Positions 8,852 to 17,687 are shown, numbered from the stretch's first letter. The stretch: 64,000 nt of DNA from Caballeronia peredens (GCA_001544595.2 FCOH02000024.1:1-64000), one strand, 5' to 3'. Notes: generated by a model from the sequence alone, not told the origin. A program made the numbers and translations.

Positions 8852-10346
8852 GGAGACTCACTCCTTCGACGGATGCGATGAGTTCATGGTCCTGCCATCC
8901 GGCAGGGAATTCGGCCGCGATCGCGCCGCGGAACATCACGAGCACGCGGTCGCAGGTGCGCAGGTCGTCGAGCTCGCCTGAGACGACGAGCACCGCCTTG
9001 CCTTCCTCGCGCACGCGTTCGACGACGCCGAGCAGCGCTTCCTTCGATTTCACGTCGACGCCCGCGGTCGGGTCGATGAGCACGAGCACGTTGGGATTGG
9101 TGGCGAGCGCGCGCGCCATCACCACTTTCTGCTGATTACCGCCCGACAGCCCCGACACGACGTGCCCGGGCCCCTGCGTCTTGATGCCGAGCGCGGCGAT
9201 CATGCGGCGCCCGAACGCGTTCTTCTTCGCCGGCGACGCGATGCCGAAGCGCCCCAGCGTGCGCGTGATCGTCATCGAGGCGTTTTCCGCGACGGACTGC
9301 GACAGCACGAGCCCTTCGCGATGCCGGTCCTTCGGCACGCAGCCGACGCCTTGCGCCAGCGCGGCAGGCACGTCGCCGGGCGGAAGTGTCCGGCCATCGA
9401 CCTGAATGATTCCGCTGCGCTGCGCCTTCAATCCGGCGATCGCTTCCGCGACGCTCGTGCGCCCGCTCGTCGTCGCGCCGGTCAGGCCGATGACTTCGCC
9501 GCGCCGCACGTCGAAGCTCACGCCGCCGTAGTCGTCGCCGCACAGGCCGGACACGGACAGCGCCACCGCCGCATCCGCAGGCAAAGGCGCGCGCGCGGCC
9601 GCATCGGCGACGGAGAGACCGCCTTGCTCGCCGGTCATCGCCTCGATCAGCTTGTCGCGCGGCAACGCGGAGACCGGCGCGCTGACGACATGTCGCGCAT
9701 CGCGAAGCACGGTCACTGCCTGACAGATTTCGTACACCTCCTGCAAGTGATGGGAAATGAACAGGAAAGTGACACCTTCGCGCTGTAACTCTTCGATACG
9801 CCTGAACAGACGCTTGATCTCCTCGCCGTCCAACTGTGCAGTCGGTTCATCGAGGATGATGAAGCGCGCGCCGTACGACAGCGCCCGCGCGATCTCCACC
9901 AGTTGCCGCGCCTCGACGGTCAGGTCGCCCGCGCGCGCATCTTCACGCACGTCGATCTTCCAGTGATCGAGCAACGCGCGCGCGTCGCGACGCATCGTGC
10001 GCCAGTCGATCACCCCGCCGCGCCGATGTTGCCGGTTGATGAACAGATTCTCGGCGACGGAAAGTTCGCGGATGATCGTCGAATGCTGATACACGCACGC
10101 GACGCGCTCGCGCCACGCGTCGCGGTCCGCCAGCGCCGGCGCGGGCTCGCCGCCGAAGCGGATCTCGCCGGCGTCGGGACGGCGCAGGCCGGTGATCATC
10201 GACACGAGCGTCGATTTGCCCGCGCCGTTGCGCCCGACGAGCGCATGCGACTCGCCGGGCAACACGCGCATGCTCACATCGGCGAGTGCGGCGGTCGAGC
10301 CGTAGCGCTTGATCAGCCCGAACGCTTCAACGACGGGCGTAGTCAT
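8841..10346 (-). CDS. sugar ABC transporter ATP-binding protein (two ABC domains)
   Basis: A 501-residue tandem ATPase of the RbsA/MglA family. The N-terminal domain has Walker A GRNGAGKST near 39-47 and Walker B FIILDEPTAQLD. The C-terminal domain has the normal signature LSGGNQQKV, but its Walker A is degenerate (TGATTSGRTS), as is usual in this family. The start at 10346 (MTTPVVEAFG) overlaps the stop of the binding-protein gene as ATGA; longer starts would run into that gene. It energises sugar import from the cytoplasmic face. Confidence 0.94.
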   Translation of the reverse strand: MTTPVVEAFGLIKRYGSTAALADVSMRVLPGESHALVGRNGAGKSTLVSMITGLRRPDAGEIRFGGEPAPALADRDAWRERVACVYQHSTIIRELSVAENLFINRQHRRGGVIDWRTMRRDARALLDHWKIDVREDARAGDLTVEARQLVEIARALSYGARFIILDEPTAQLDGEEIKRLFRRIEELQREGVTFLFISHHLQEVYEICQAVTVLRDARHVVSAPVSALPRDKLIEAMTGEQGGLSVADAAARAPLPADAAVALSVSGLCGDDYGGVSFDVRRGEVIGLTGATTSGRTSVAEAIAGLKAQRSGIIQVDGRTLPPGDVPAALAQGVGCVPKDRHREGLVLSQSVAENASMTITRTLGRFGIASPAKKNAFGRRMIAALGIKTQGPGHVVSGLSGGNQQKVVMARALATNPNVLVLIDPTAGVDVKSKEALLGVVERVREEGKAVLVVSGELDDLRTCDRVLVMFRGAIAAEFPAGWQDHELIASVEGVSLHEA

Positions 10347-11353
10347 TTGATGGTATTGCCCCAGAGGGACTTGTCGTCGACGTTGGCCTTCGTCACGAGC
10401 GGCGCGGGCAACTGATCTTCGAGAATGCCGGGCGCGCGTTGCACGATCGTGCTGCCGTGATCCGTCGGGCCGGGCTTGAAGGTCTGACCGGCGAGCGCCG
10501 CCTTGATATAGAAGAGGCCGTATTTCGCGTACAGATCGGCGGGCTGCGAGATGGTCGCGTCGATGTCGCCGCGGCGGATCGCGTCGTATTCCTGCGGGAT
10601 GCCGTCGTTGCTCACGATCACGATGTGTTTCGGATCGCCAGCCTTGACGAGCAGTTGCTTGCGACGCAGCGTCTGCAGCGTCGGCGACAGATAGACGCCG
10701 CCCGCCTGCATGTAGATTGCCTTCACGTCGGGATTGGCGGTGAGCAGGCTGTCGAGCGCGGTCGCGGCGGCGTCGCCTTTCCATGCGGCCGGAATTTCCA
10801 GCAGGCTCAGAGACGGATATTTCTTCAGGCACTCGCGGAACGCTTCGGAGCGGTCGCGGCCGTTCACCGACGCCAGATCGCCCATGATCTGCACGACCTT
10901 GCCCGATTTCACGTGCTCGCCGATGTACTCGCACGACTTCGTGCCATACGCGCGGTTGTCGGCGCGCACGACCATCGCGACCTTGCCTTGCGTCGGCGCG
11001 ACATCGACGGCGACGACCGGAACGCTCTTCGCCGACGACGCATCCAGCGCGCGGCTGATCGCCGCCGAATCCAGCGGCCCGACCACGATGCCCTTCGCAC
11101 CGAGATTCAGCAGGTTGTTCATGTCGGTGATCTGCTGCGCCGGATCGCCGTTCGAGTTGACGGGCGCGAGGATGTCGAGGCCCATTTCCTTCGCGTACTT
11201 CGGCAGATAGTTGTTGTACGACTGCCAGAACGGCGAGGTGAGCAGCGGCAGGCCGAGCCCGACTTTGCCGCTCTCGGCGGCGCTGACGGTTCCGATCGCG
11301 CCGGCCACGGCCATGGTGACGGCAGCAGCGGCGAGTTTCCTGGTGAAGGTCAT
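10343..11353 (-). CDS. sugar ABC transporter periplasmic substrate-binding protein
   Basis: A 336-residue type I periplasmic binding protein. An N-terminal Sec signal (about residues 1-26, cleavage near VSA-AES) precedes a Peripla_BP_4-like fold. ILAPVNSNGDPAQQITDMNNLL and GAKGIVVGPLDS are typical of ribose/xylose/galactose binders. It is the first gene of the leftward catabolic operon and sets substrate specificity, probably for L-fucose given the downstream enzymes. A promoter lies at 11443-11472 upstream, and the IclR gene diverges from it. Confidence 0.93.
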   Translation of the reverse strand: MTFTRKLAAAAVTMAVAGAIGTVSAAESGKVGLGLPLLTSPFWQSYNNYLPKYAKEMGLDILAPVNSNGDPAQQITDMNNLLNLGAKGIVVGPLDSAAISRALDASSAKSVPVVAVDVAPTQGKVAMVVRADNRAYGTKSCEYIGEHVKSGKVVQIMGDLASVNGRDRSEAFRECLKKYPSLSLLEIPAAWKGDAAATALDSLLTANPDVKAIYMQAGGVYLSPTLQTLRRKQLLVKAGDPKHIVIVSNDGIPQEYDAIRRGDIDATISQPADLYAKYGLFYIKAALAGQTFKPGPTDHGSTIVQRAPGILEDQLPAPLVTKANVDDKSLWGNTIK

Positions 11354-11442
11354 GCGGTTGTCTCCTGATGTGTGCTGTTCTTGGCGACTGCGACTGTGGG
11401 TGCTGCGGGAAACTTTCGGTGCATCAATTCATCAGTGAACGT

Positions 11443-11472
11443 ATTATTCATATATACACAATCTGAAGTCAA
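11443..11472 (-). promoter_or_regulatory. predicted sigma70 promoter of the sugar operon
   Basis: On the minus strand TTGACT (11472-11467) is followed after 18 bp by AATAAT (11448-11443). This places a start site about 80 nt before the binding-protein ATG. The surrounding AT-rich stretch 11420-11466 is unlike the flanking DNA and probably also holds the IclR operator; a small TTCA-TCAG-TGAA palindrome lies at 11428-11439. Confidence 0.5.
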
Positions 11473-11585
11473 GGACGCGCGTGGCCAGATCGATCGGTGA
11501 TTTCCCTAGCCGGTCGTCGAACCCAAGCGCCTTCGGACGGCTTACACTCGGCGCGCCAGAAACAATGAATCGACCCAGACTGAGA

Positions 11586-12374
11586 ATGGCTTCCGAATCA
11601 ACCGACAACGACGGCGACGCCGACCGCTACCGCGCACCCGCGCTCGACAAGGGGCTCGACATCCTCGAACTGCTTTCGGAGCAGAAATCGGGACTGACGC
11701 GCGCGGAAATCACGAAGATGCTCGGGCGCAATGCGAGCGAGATGTACCGGATGCTGGAGCGGCTCGTCGCGCGGCAGTACGTCGTGCGTTCGCCCGAAGG
11801 CGACCGCTATTCGCTGAGCCTGAAGCTGTATGCGCTCGCGCACCGGCATCCGCCGATGAACCGGCTGATCTCCGAAGCGCTTCCCGTGATGCAGCGGTTC
11901 GCGGACGCGGCCGAGCAATCGGTGCATCTCGCGGTCTACGATCGCGGCAATCTGCTCGTCATCGCGCAAGTCGACGGGCCCGGGACGTGGGGCATTTCGG
12001 TGCGGCTCGGTTCGCGCGTCGGATTGATCGACACCGGCTCGGGCCGCGTGATGCTCGCGTTCGAGACGGACGAGCAACGCGAACACATGCTCGCCGAGCA
12101 TACGAAGGTGAAGGGCGAGATCACGCTCGATCGCGCGGAGCTCGACGCCGATTGCCGGCAGATTCGCGAGACGGGCTATTCGAAGCGCGAAAGCCAGCAG
12201 ACTTTCGGCGTGACGGATGTGACGTTCCCGCTGCTCGGGCCGTCGGGGCAGGCGATCGCCGCCCTCACCTGCCCGTACATGCGGCGTATCGACGAGTATG
12301 TGGCGCCGTCGATCGAAGATGTCATCGCGCAGTTGAAGGATGCGGCGGCATCGCTTTCGATGATTCACGACTGA
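11586..12374 (+). CDS. IclR-family transcriptional regulator
   Basis: About 262 residues. An N-terminal winged helix (ALDKGLDILELLSEQKSGLTR... residues about 19-75) precedes an IclR effector domain with QSVHLAVYDRGNLLVIAQVDGP and GVTDVTFPLLGPSGQAIAALTCPY. It diverges from the sugar ABC operon, which it most likely regulates in response to a sugar or sugar-acid intermediate. The start is uncertain: ATG 11586 gives the usual family length, ATG 11565 adds seven residues, and no strong Shine-Dalgarno separates them. Confidence 0.88.
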   Translation: MASESTDNDGDADRYRAPALDKGLDILELLSEQKSGLTRAEITKMLGRNASEMYRMLERLVARQYVVRSPEGDRYSLSLKLYALAHRHPPMNRLISEALPVMQRFADAAEQSVHLAVYDRGNLLVIAQVDGPGTWGISVRLGSRVGLIDTGSGRVMLAFETDEQREHMLAEHTKVKGEITLDRAELDADCRQIRETGYSKRESQQTFGVTDVTFPLLGPSGQAIAALTCPYMRRIDEYVAPSIEDVIAQLKDAAASLSMIHD

Positions 12375-12467
12375 GCGGCGCACGCTGCGCGCGTTAGAAT
12401 GACGGCCCGCTCAAAAAGGCAGCGCATCGCAACGGCGCGCCGCCGTCTTCAATCCGACGCATTCCCG

Positions 12468-13013
12468 ATGGCCAAACTCCTCTCCGATACAGAATTCCTG
12501 CGCTTTTCCGACCTTCAGCAAAAACAGGCGAACTTCACGATCACGTCCGAAGAAGCGGACGAGTTGCGCGAGATCGTCGCGCGCGCCCAGAAGAAACGCG
12601 ACGATCGCTCGACCGCGATGCACGCGATCGAAACGTATATCGCACAGTTCGACATTACGCCGGACGAGCTCTTCTCAGCCGAGCAGATCGGCGACGCCGC
12701 GCGCACCTTCGGCCTGATTCCGGCCGCGAAGAAGGAGCGCACGCTGCCGCCCCAACTGACGTACAACGGCAAGCCGTATCAGTGGACGTCGCGCGCGCTG
12801 CCCGAAGAAATCCGCGTGCCGCTCTACGAAGCGTTCACATCGGGGCAATCGGTGAAGCCGTTCATCGCGACGCCGAAAGACAGCACGCGCTGCGCGCTGA
12901 CGATCGCGCGCCTCGAAAAGGAAACGGGAAATTCGTACGCCGAAGCATTGCTCGTCGAACTCGACTTGTCGCGCGCTCAGGTCGAAGACGCGCTCGCCAG
13001 ACTGGCGGCCTAA
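12468..13013 (+). CDS. hypothetical protein with H-NS-like layout
   Basis: A 181-residue soluble protein of unknown function. Residues about 5-45 look helical and coiled-coil-like. MHAIETYIAQFDITPDELF (about 55-73) resembles the oligomerisation/linker end of Burkholderia H-NS proteins. A later YNGKPYQWTSRALP (about 104-117) is loosely like the aromatic-Gly-basic DNA-binding loop of H-NS (TWxGRGRxP). The C-terminal half does not match H-NS. The start at 12468 gives MAKLLSDTEF; an upstream ATG at 12399 adds Arg-rich sequence that looks non-coding. It converges with the next gene with a 4-bp overlap at the stops. Confidence 0.7.
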   Translation: MAKLLSDTEFLRFSDLQQKQANFTITSEEADELREIVARAQKKRDDRSTAMHAIETYIAQFDITPDELFSAEQIGDAARTFGLIPAAKKERTLPPQLTYNGKPYQWTSRALPEEIRVPLYEAFTSGQSVKPFIATPKDSTRCALTIARLEKETGNSYAEALLVELDLSRAQVEDALARLAA

Positions 13014-15406
13014 CCGGCTCGCGGCTGTGACGGCGACTCGCACAGCCGCATCCTGAAACCGACGACACCCGGGTCTTCGGTCTTCGTCAATTCGAAGCCG
13101 GCGTTGCGCGCCAGTGCGATCATTCCCGCGTTCTCGCGCAGCGCCTCGCCGATCAGCCAGCGCGTGCCGCGCTTTCTCACGTAATCGATGATGCGTGAGA
13201 GCAGCAGCGAGCCCAGCCCCTTCCCTTTCATGTCCGAGCGCGCCGCGACCGCGAATTCGGCGGTCTCGTTGTCGGGATCGGCGATCGCCCGCGCGACGCC
13301 GAGCGTTTCGGCGACGCCCTCGCCGTTCGTCCTCGTGACGATCAGCGCGATTTCGCGGTCGTAATCGATCTGCGTCATGCGCGCGAGTTGCGAATGATCG
13401 AAGTTGCGCACCGCGCCGAAAAATCGCAGACGCAAATCTTCGGCGGTATTCGCCGCGACGAATGCACGATGGGCGTCTTCGTCCTCCGGGCGAATCGGCC
13501 GCACCGTGATATGCAGGCCGCGCCAGTCGAGCGTTTCCTCGAGGCAGCGCGGATACGGCACGATCGCGAGCGGCTTGCGGTGCGCGCCCAACGTGAGTTG
13601 CGGATCGTGCACGGCGACCGAATCGCTCGTCACGCGCAAGACGAGACGCAGCGCGACGATCTCTTCGATATAGCAAACCAGTTGCGACAGCGCGGTCAGC
13701 GCATTCAACAGCATCTCGGTGGGCAGTTCGCGCGAACGCGGCGAACGCATCACGAGATCGCGCGACAGCACGGGATTGAGCGGCGGCAACGCGAATTCGT
13801 GAAGCGCATCCGCGAGGCCTAGAGCGCCCTCGGCCCTGAACTCGAAGGCCGGTCCAAACACGCGATGGTTAAGCAGTCGCGTCTGTATTTCGACGGCATC
13901 GCTCGTCAACGAGTCCGGCGGGCCAGGCTTCACCGCGATGCCGAAGCAGCCGAGAACGCGCGCCGCGCGCTCGCCATTCAACTCGGCGATGCCGTTTTCA
14001 AGCGCGACGCGAACTTCGTTTTGTGCGGCGTCGATTTCTTCGGGAATCTCCGCTGGCAGGCCATCGGGCGTCTGCATCAGCAATTCGCGGCCTTGCCGGA
14101 AATCCACCAGACGCGCGAAGCCGCGTGCGAGCCGATTTGGCGTCGTATGCACCGGAATGCCGTTCGCATGCAGCTCATCGCGCGTCGCCGAATCGACGCA
14201 TCCGAAGAAACACGCCAGCAATCCTCGATACGCGTGCCGGCGCTCGGCGATCAGCACGCGCGCAACGTCCGCGACAGGCGCACTGTGCGTCGGCGCATGC
14301 ACGACGAACACGGTGCCGGTTTCGCGATGCGCAGCGAGCGTTTCGAGCGCCGCGCCGAAATCGGCGGGCGTGGCATCGTCGCCGAGCAGAAGCGGATTGC
14401 CCGTGCGAGCGCGGGGCAGAGCAGCGGCGACAGCGTCGCGAGCGGCCGCGGGCCACGGCGCGAGGTCATCGCCGGCGCTGCCGAACGCATCCTGCGCGAG
14501 TGCCCCGACGCCGGGGTCGCTCGTGATCACCGTCGCGACATCGCTCGCCGCAACCCGTCCGATGCCGAGTGTCTCGATCTCGTCGAGGAGGTCGTCGAGA
14601 GAATCGACGCGAACCAGTCCCGCACGGCGAAAGGCGGCGCCGTAGAGGCGGTCGAAGGGATCGTCGCGGCCGGTGCGAAGCACGAGCACCGGCTTGTTGC
14701 GTGCTGCCGCGCGCGCAGCGGACATGAACTTGCGCGCCGAACTGATGGTTTCGATGGCCAGCAGAATCGCGCGCGTGGATGCATCGCTTGCCAGGAAGTC
14801 GAGGATGTCGCCCGAGTCGACGTCGGCTTCATCGCCCAGCGCAATGATCCGCGAGAAACCGAGACCGCGCGCGCGTGCCCAGCCCAGCACGCCGTTCGTC
14901 AACGCGTTCGAGCCGGAAACCCACGCAACGCCGCCTGACTTGACGCTGCACGCGGGTGCGCCGAGACATGCGCCGATCGCGGGCGTGACCACGCCCAGAC
15001 TCGCCGGTCCGATGATGCGCAACAGGAACGGGCGTGCAGCGGCGAGTGCGCGCGCGGTCCAGTCGTCCGCGTCCCTGGACGGATTGCCGCGCGGCTTTCC
15101 TTCGCCGACGATCACCACGGCCTTCGTTCCACGCTTGCCGAGTTGCTCGACGAGCTTCGGCCACGTCTCGGGCGACGTGCAAAGCACCGCGACGTTGGGC
15201 GCGTCCGGCAACGCGTCCACGTTCGGAAAGACGCGTTCTCCCCCTAGCGTTTGGTACTTTGGATTGACAGGCCAGATCGGGCCGGTGAATCCGGCGCATA
15301 ACGCGCGCGCCCAGACCATTTCGCCGATGCTTCCCGCGCGGGACGATGCACCTATCACGGCAATCGATTTGGGTGCGAACAGGATGTCCAGGTTGCGAAC
15401 AGTCAT
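13010..15406 (-). CDS. CoA-binding / GNAT acetyltransferase fusion (Pat/PatZ-like)
   Basis: A 798-residue protein. Residues about 1-130 form a CoA-binding Rossmann domain (FAPKSIAVIGASSRAGSIG), followed by succinyl-CoA-ligase-like domains to about 400. A shortened, degenerate ATP-grasp-like stretch follows (ARVLGCFGIAVKPG). The C-terminal GNAT domain (about 600-790) has ARSDMKGKGLGSLLL as its acetyl-CoA loop. This is the layout of protein lysine acetyltransferases related to ADP-forming acyl-CoA synthetases. Start 15406 begins MTVRNLDILF; the longer frame starts inside a parS palindrome and is rejected. It probably acetylates metabolic enzymes. Confidence 0.85.
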   Translation of the reverse strand: MTVRNLDILFAPKSIAVIGASSRAGSIGEMVWARALCAGFTGPIWPVNPKYQTLGGERVFPNVDALPDAPNVAVLCTSPETWPKLVEQLGKRGTKAVVIVGEGKPRGNPSRDADDWTARALAAARPFLLRIIGPASLGVVTPAIGACLGAPACSVKSGGVAWVSGSNALTNGVLGWARARGLGFSRIIALGDEADVDSGDILDFLASDASTRAILLAIETISSARKFMSAARAAARNKPVLVLRTGRDDPFDRLYGAAFRRAGLVRVDSLDDLLDEIETLGIGRVAASDVATVITSDPGVGALAQDAFGSAGDDLAPWPAAARDAVAAALPRARTGNPLLLGDDATPADFGAALETLAAHRETGTVFVVHAPTHSAPVADVARVLIAERRHAYRGLLACFFGCVDSATRDELHANGIPVHTTPNRLARGFARLVDFRQGRELLMQTPDGLPAEIPEEIDAAQNEVRVALENGIAELNGERAARVLGCFGIAVKPGPPDSLTSDAVEIQTRLLNHRVFGPAFEFRAEGALGLADALHEFALPPLNPVLSRDLVMRSPRSRELPTEMLLNALTALSQLVCYIEEIVALRLVLRVTSDSVAVHDPQLTLGAHRKPLAIVPYPRCLEETLDWRGLHITVRPIRPEDEDAHRAFVAANTAEDLRLRFFGAVRNFDHSQLARMTQIDYDREIALIVTRTNGEGVAETLGVARAIADPDNETAEFAVAARSDMKGKGLGSLLLSRIIDYVRKRGTRWLIGEALRENAGMIALARNAGFELTKTEDPGVVGFRMRLCESPSQPRAG

Positions 15407-15520
15407 CACGGCTCCGGCATAAGCGGCGGTGGAATCAGCGCTTAGGATAGGCGATTTTGTTTGGCGGATGGCGAGGGATGAGCGGGTCGGCGAGATTGCG
15501 TCCAGCGGTAATGCGCGAGA

Positions 15521-15802
15521 CTTTATGCGCATAAAGCTGCTGCCCGTCCAGAGGGAGGTAGGGACAAGTTCCGTTGTCTGCTATCGGTACATCGATCGAC
15601 TTTATGCGCATAAAGCCGGCCGACGCATGCCTAATGCTCAAACTTGTTTTACGCCATATCGGCATCTCGCGTGGTCGGTCGGAACCAGTCGACTTTATGC
15701 GCATAAAGTCGACCATGAAACTCGCTGCGTCCCCTTGCGCTTTGCTTCCCAATGACGCCGCGTGCGCGCACGGACAACAGCCCAAGCTTTATGCGCATAA
15801 AC
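15521..15802. other. parS centromere cluster (four sites)
   Basis: Four copies of the palindrome CTTTATGCGCATAAAG lie in the otherwise non-coding 15407-15903 region: 15521-15536, 15600-15615, 15693-15708 and 15787-15802 (last base C instead of G). Spacings are 79, 93 and 94 bp. The third is embedded in a perfect 26-bp palindrome, 15688-15713. The core TTTATGCGCATAAA is the parS type I recall for Burkholderia chromosome 2. They should load ParB next to parAB and the origin. The rest of the 497-bp gap shows no gene. Confidence 0.9.
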
Positions 15803-15903
15803 CTCGGCCAAACGGCTAACGTTGTCGTTTATCGTTGAATATCACTGGAAAATCGATTACGACAATGTAGAATTCAACAGACTTCAAAATCTCGGGGTAA
15901 AAC

Positions 15904-16566
15904 GTGGCGGCGGAAATCATAGCGATCACGCAGCAGAAGGGCGGCGTCGGCAAAAGCACAATCGCGATGCACCTGGGCGCGGCCTTTCACGAAAACAAGA
16001 AGCGTGTGCTAGTCGTCGACGCGGATGGTCAGAACACGCTCGTTCACTGGTCGAGCGCAGCGTCCGATGGCGCGAGCGGAATCCCTTTTCCTGTCGTCAA
16101 TCTGTCGGAAGCAGGGGGGCAGATCCATCGCGAAATCAAGAAGTTCGTCAATGACTACGACATCATCGTCGTGGATTGCCCGCCCTCCATCACGGAGAAG
16201 GTGTCGGGCGTTGTGCTGCTCGCGGCGAGCGTTGCGGTAATTCCCACTTCCTCGTCGCCGGCTGACTATTGGTCGAGCGTCGGCCTCGTCAAGCTCGTTC
16301 AACAAGCGCAAGTCATGAACGAAGACTTGCGCGCCGTCTTCCTGCTCAACAAGACGGAAGAGAAGCGCATGCTGACGCGCGAGCTGAAGGTCGCGCTCGA
16401 AGAACTCGGTTTCCCACTGCTCAGAACTCAGATTCCGACGCGGGAGTGCTACAAGCAGGCAATGGCGCTAGGCCAGACCGTACTTCAGATGACCGACCGC
16501 GGCGCACGACTTGCCGCAGCCGAGATCCGCGCCGTCGCCGACGAAATCCTCGGCATGCTCCCCTGA
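15904..16566 (+). CDS. parA: ParA partition ATPase of a secondary replicon
   Basis: A 220-residue P-loop ATPase. The deviant Walker A KGGVGKST is at 12-19, the Walker A' region VDADGQNT at about 38-45, and Walker B IIVVDCPPS at about 86-94. It lacks the N-terminal helix-turn-helix of large plasmid ParA proteins, so it should not be a repressor by itself. The start is GTG at 15904 with only a weak GGGGT upstream. It forms an operon with parB and moves ParB-parS complexes along the nucleoid. Four parS sites lie just upstream and a fifth abuts its stop codon. Confidence 0.95.
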   Translation: MAAEIIAITQQKGGVGKSTIAMHLGAAFHENKKRVLVVDADGQNTLVHWSSAASDGASGIPFPVVNLSEAGGQIHREIKKFVNDYDIIVVDCPPSITEKVSGVVLLAASVAVIPTSSSPADYWSSVGLVKLVQQAQVMNEDLRAVFLLNKTEEKRMLTRELKVALEELGFPLLRTQIPTRECYKQAMALGQTVLQMTDRGARLAAAEIRAVADEILGMLP

Positions 16567-16582
16567 CTTTATGCGCATAAAG
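16567..16582. other. parS site between parA and parB, overlapping the parB ribosome-binding site
   Basis: A perfect CTTTATGCGCATAAAG begins one base after the parA stop. Its last four bases form the start of AAAGGA (16579-16584), the Shine-Dalgarno of parB 6 nt before the ATG at 16591. ParB bound here could affect transcription of its own gene. Confidence 0.9.
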
Positions 16583-16590
16583 GACCCTGA

Positions 16591-17652
16591 ATGAAACCGT
16601 CCCAGTTTGCAAAGGGCTTCAAGGCCCGCCCCGACTCGACGAGCAGCGAGAAGCGCACGGCACTTGATCGCCTCAACGCGATCGATGGGATCGTCGACAT
16701 CCAACACGTTGGACAGGCTGCCGCGAACGGCCGGTCGAGCGCGTTTGTCGACGAATCCGGCGATATCGCGGCCGGTCCCGAATCCGAGGAATATCGGGCC
16801 TGGAGGCGTGCGAATCGCTACGTCGCCGGGCAAGTCATCGAGTTGCCGTTAAAGGCAATCAAGCCAAGCCCTTTCAATCCGCGCCATTTCTATCTGAAGA
16901 CATCGATCGCGGAATTGGCTGTCAATCTCGCCAGGCAAGGGCAGCAGCAGGCCATTCACGTCATTCCCGATTACGAGAATCCGGGAACGTTCTTCGTCAG
17001 CGACGGCGGACGCCGCGTGCGGGCGCTGAAAGAAGCAAACAAGGATACGGTCAAGGCGGTAGTCGTCGATCTGCCGGTGGGCATCGAGAGCTACAAACTG
17101 GGCTACGACCTGAACGTCCAGCGCGACTCCCAGACGGTCTTCGACAACGCCGTGGTCTGGCGACGCTTCCTCGACGAAAAGCACTTCCAGAGTCAACGCG
17201 AACTGGCAGACCATCTCGGTCTCGATGAATCGACCATCGCGGTGGCACTCTCCATCGCGAAGCTTCCCGAGAGCGTCATGCAGGAAATGGTGGCGAGACC
17301 GGATCGTTTCGGCTCGAACATGGCCTATCAGATCACGCGCTACCACACCGCGCGCGGCAGCGACGCCACCCTGCGGCTCATCAACAAGATCACCTCGGAC
17401 GATCTGAGCACGCGCCAGGTCGCGGATATCGTCAAAGGGCGCGCCAGCGCTCAGGGAACGCCGAAGACGCCGAGCCGTCAGCGTTATGCTCAGCGGCTCG
17501 ATATCAAGCTGGATGGCGTCACCGTCGGCGATCTGAAGTCATACGGTGAAGATCGGCTCGAACTCCGTCTGCGCGGCTTGTCGCGCGAGAAGCGCGATGA
17601 ATTGCTCCATCAGATCGAAACGATGCTGCAATCCGATCAGATCAAGAAGTGA
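16591..17652 (+). CDS. parB: ParB partition protein of a secondary replicon
   Basis: A 353-residue centromere-binding CTPase. A flexible N-terminus precedes the ParB/Srx domain, with NPRHFYLKTSIAELAVNLARQGQQQ at about 96-120 and GGRRVRAL at 139-146 in place of the chromosomal GERRxRA, as in many megaplasmid ParB proteins. A helix-turn-helix (SQRELADHLGLDESTIAVAL, about 195-214) reads parS. The C-terminal dimerisation domain ends at KK. It binds the parS sites described here and activates ParA. A hairpin follows its stop and separates it from the convergent rep gene. Confidence 0.95.
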   Translation: MKPSQFAKGFKARPDSTSSEKRTALDRLNAIDGIVDIQHVGQAAANGRSSAFVDESGDIAAGPESEEYRAWRRANRYVAGQVIELPLKAIKPSPFNPRHFYLKTSIAELAVNLARQGQQQAIHVIPDYENPGTFFVSDGGRRVRALKEANKDTVKAVVVDLPVGIESYKLGYDLNVQRDSQTVFDNAVVWRRFLDEKHFQSQRELADHLGLDESTIAVALSIAKLPESVMQEMVARPDRFGSNMAYQITRYHTARGSDATLRLINKITSDDLSTRQVADIVKGRASAQGTPKTPSRQRYAQRLDIKLDGVTVGDLKSYGEDRLELRLRGLSREKRDELLHQIETMLQSDQIKK

Positions 17653-17660
17653 AACGCACA

Positions 17661-17687
17661 GGGTCGCCGGCCGGTTTTCGGCGACCC
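17661..17687. terminator. hairpin between convergent parB and rep
   Basis: GGGTCGCCG (17661-17669) and CGGCGACCC (17679-17687) form a 9-bp GC stem with a 9-nt loop, 8 bp after the parB stop. There is no long T-run, so it is a plausible but not textbook intrinsic terminator separating parAB from rep. Confidence 0.55.

Noticed and set aside
11237..11253. Inverted GCCTG-N6-CTCACC inside the sugar-binding-protein gene
   Set aside because: First base and the A-rich centre do not fit. About one such partial match is not surprising in 64 kb of both strands.
15435..15819. Several short open frames beginning MRIK within the parS cluster, on both strands
   Set aside because: The parS palindrome contains ATGCGCAT, so each copy creates an ATG followed by CGCATAAAG (Met-Arg-Ile-Lys) on both strands. 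The frames lack coding character and ribosome sites.
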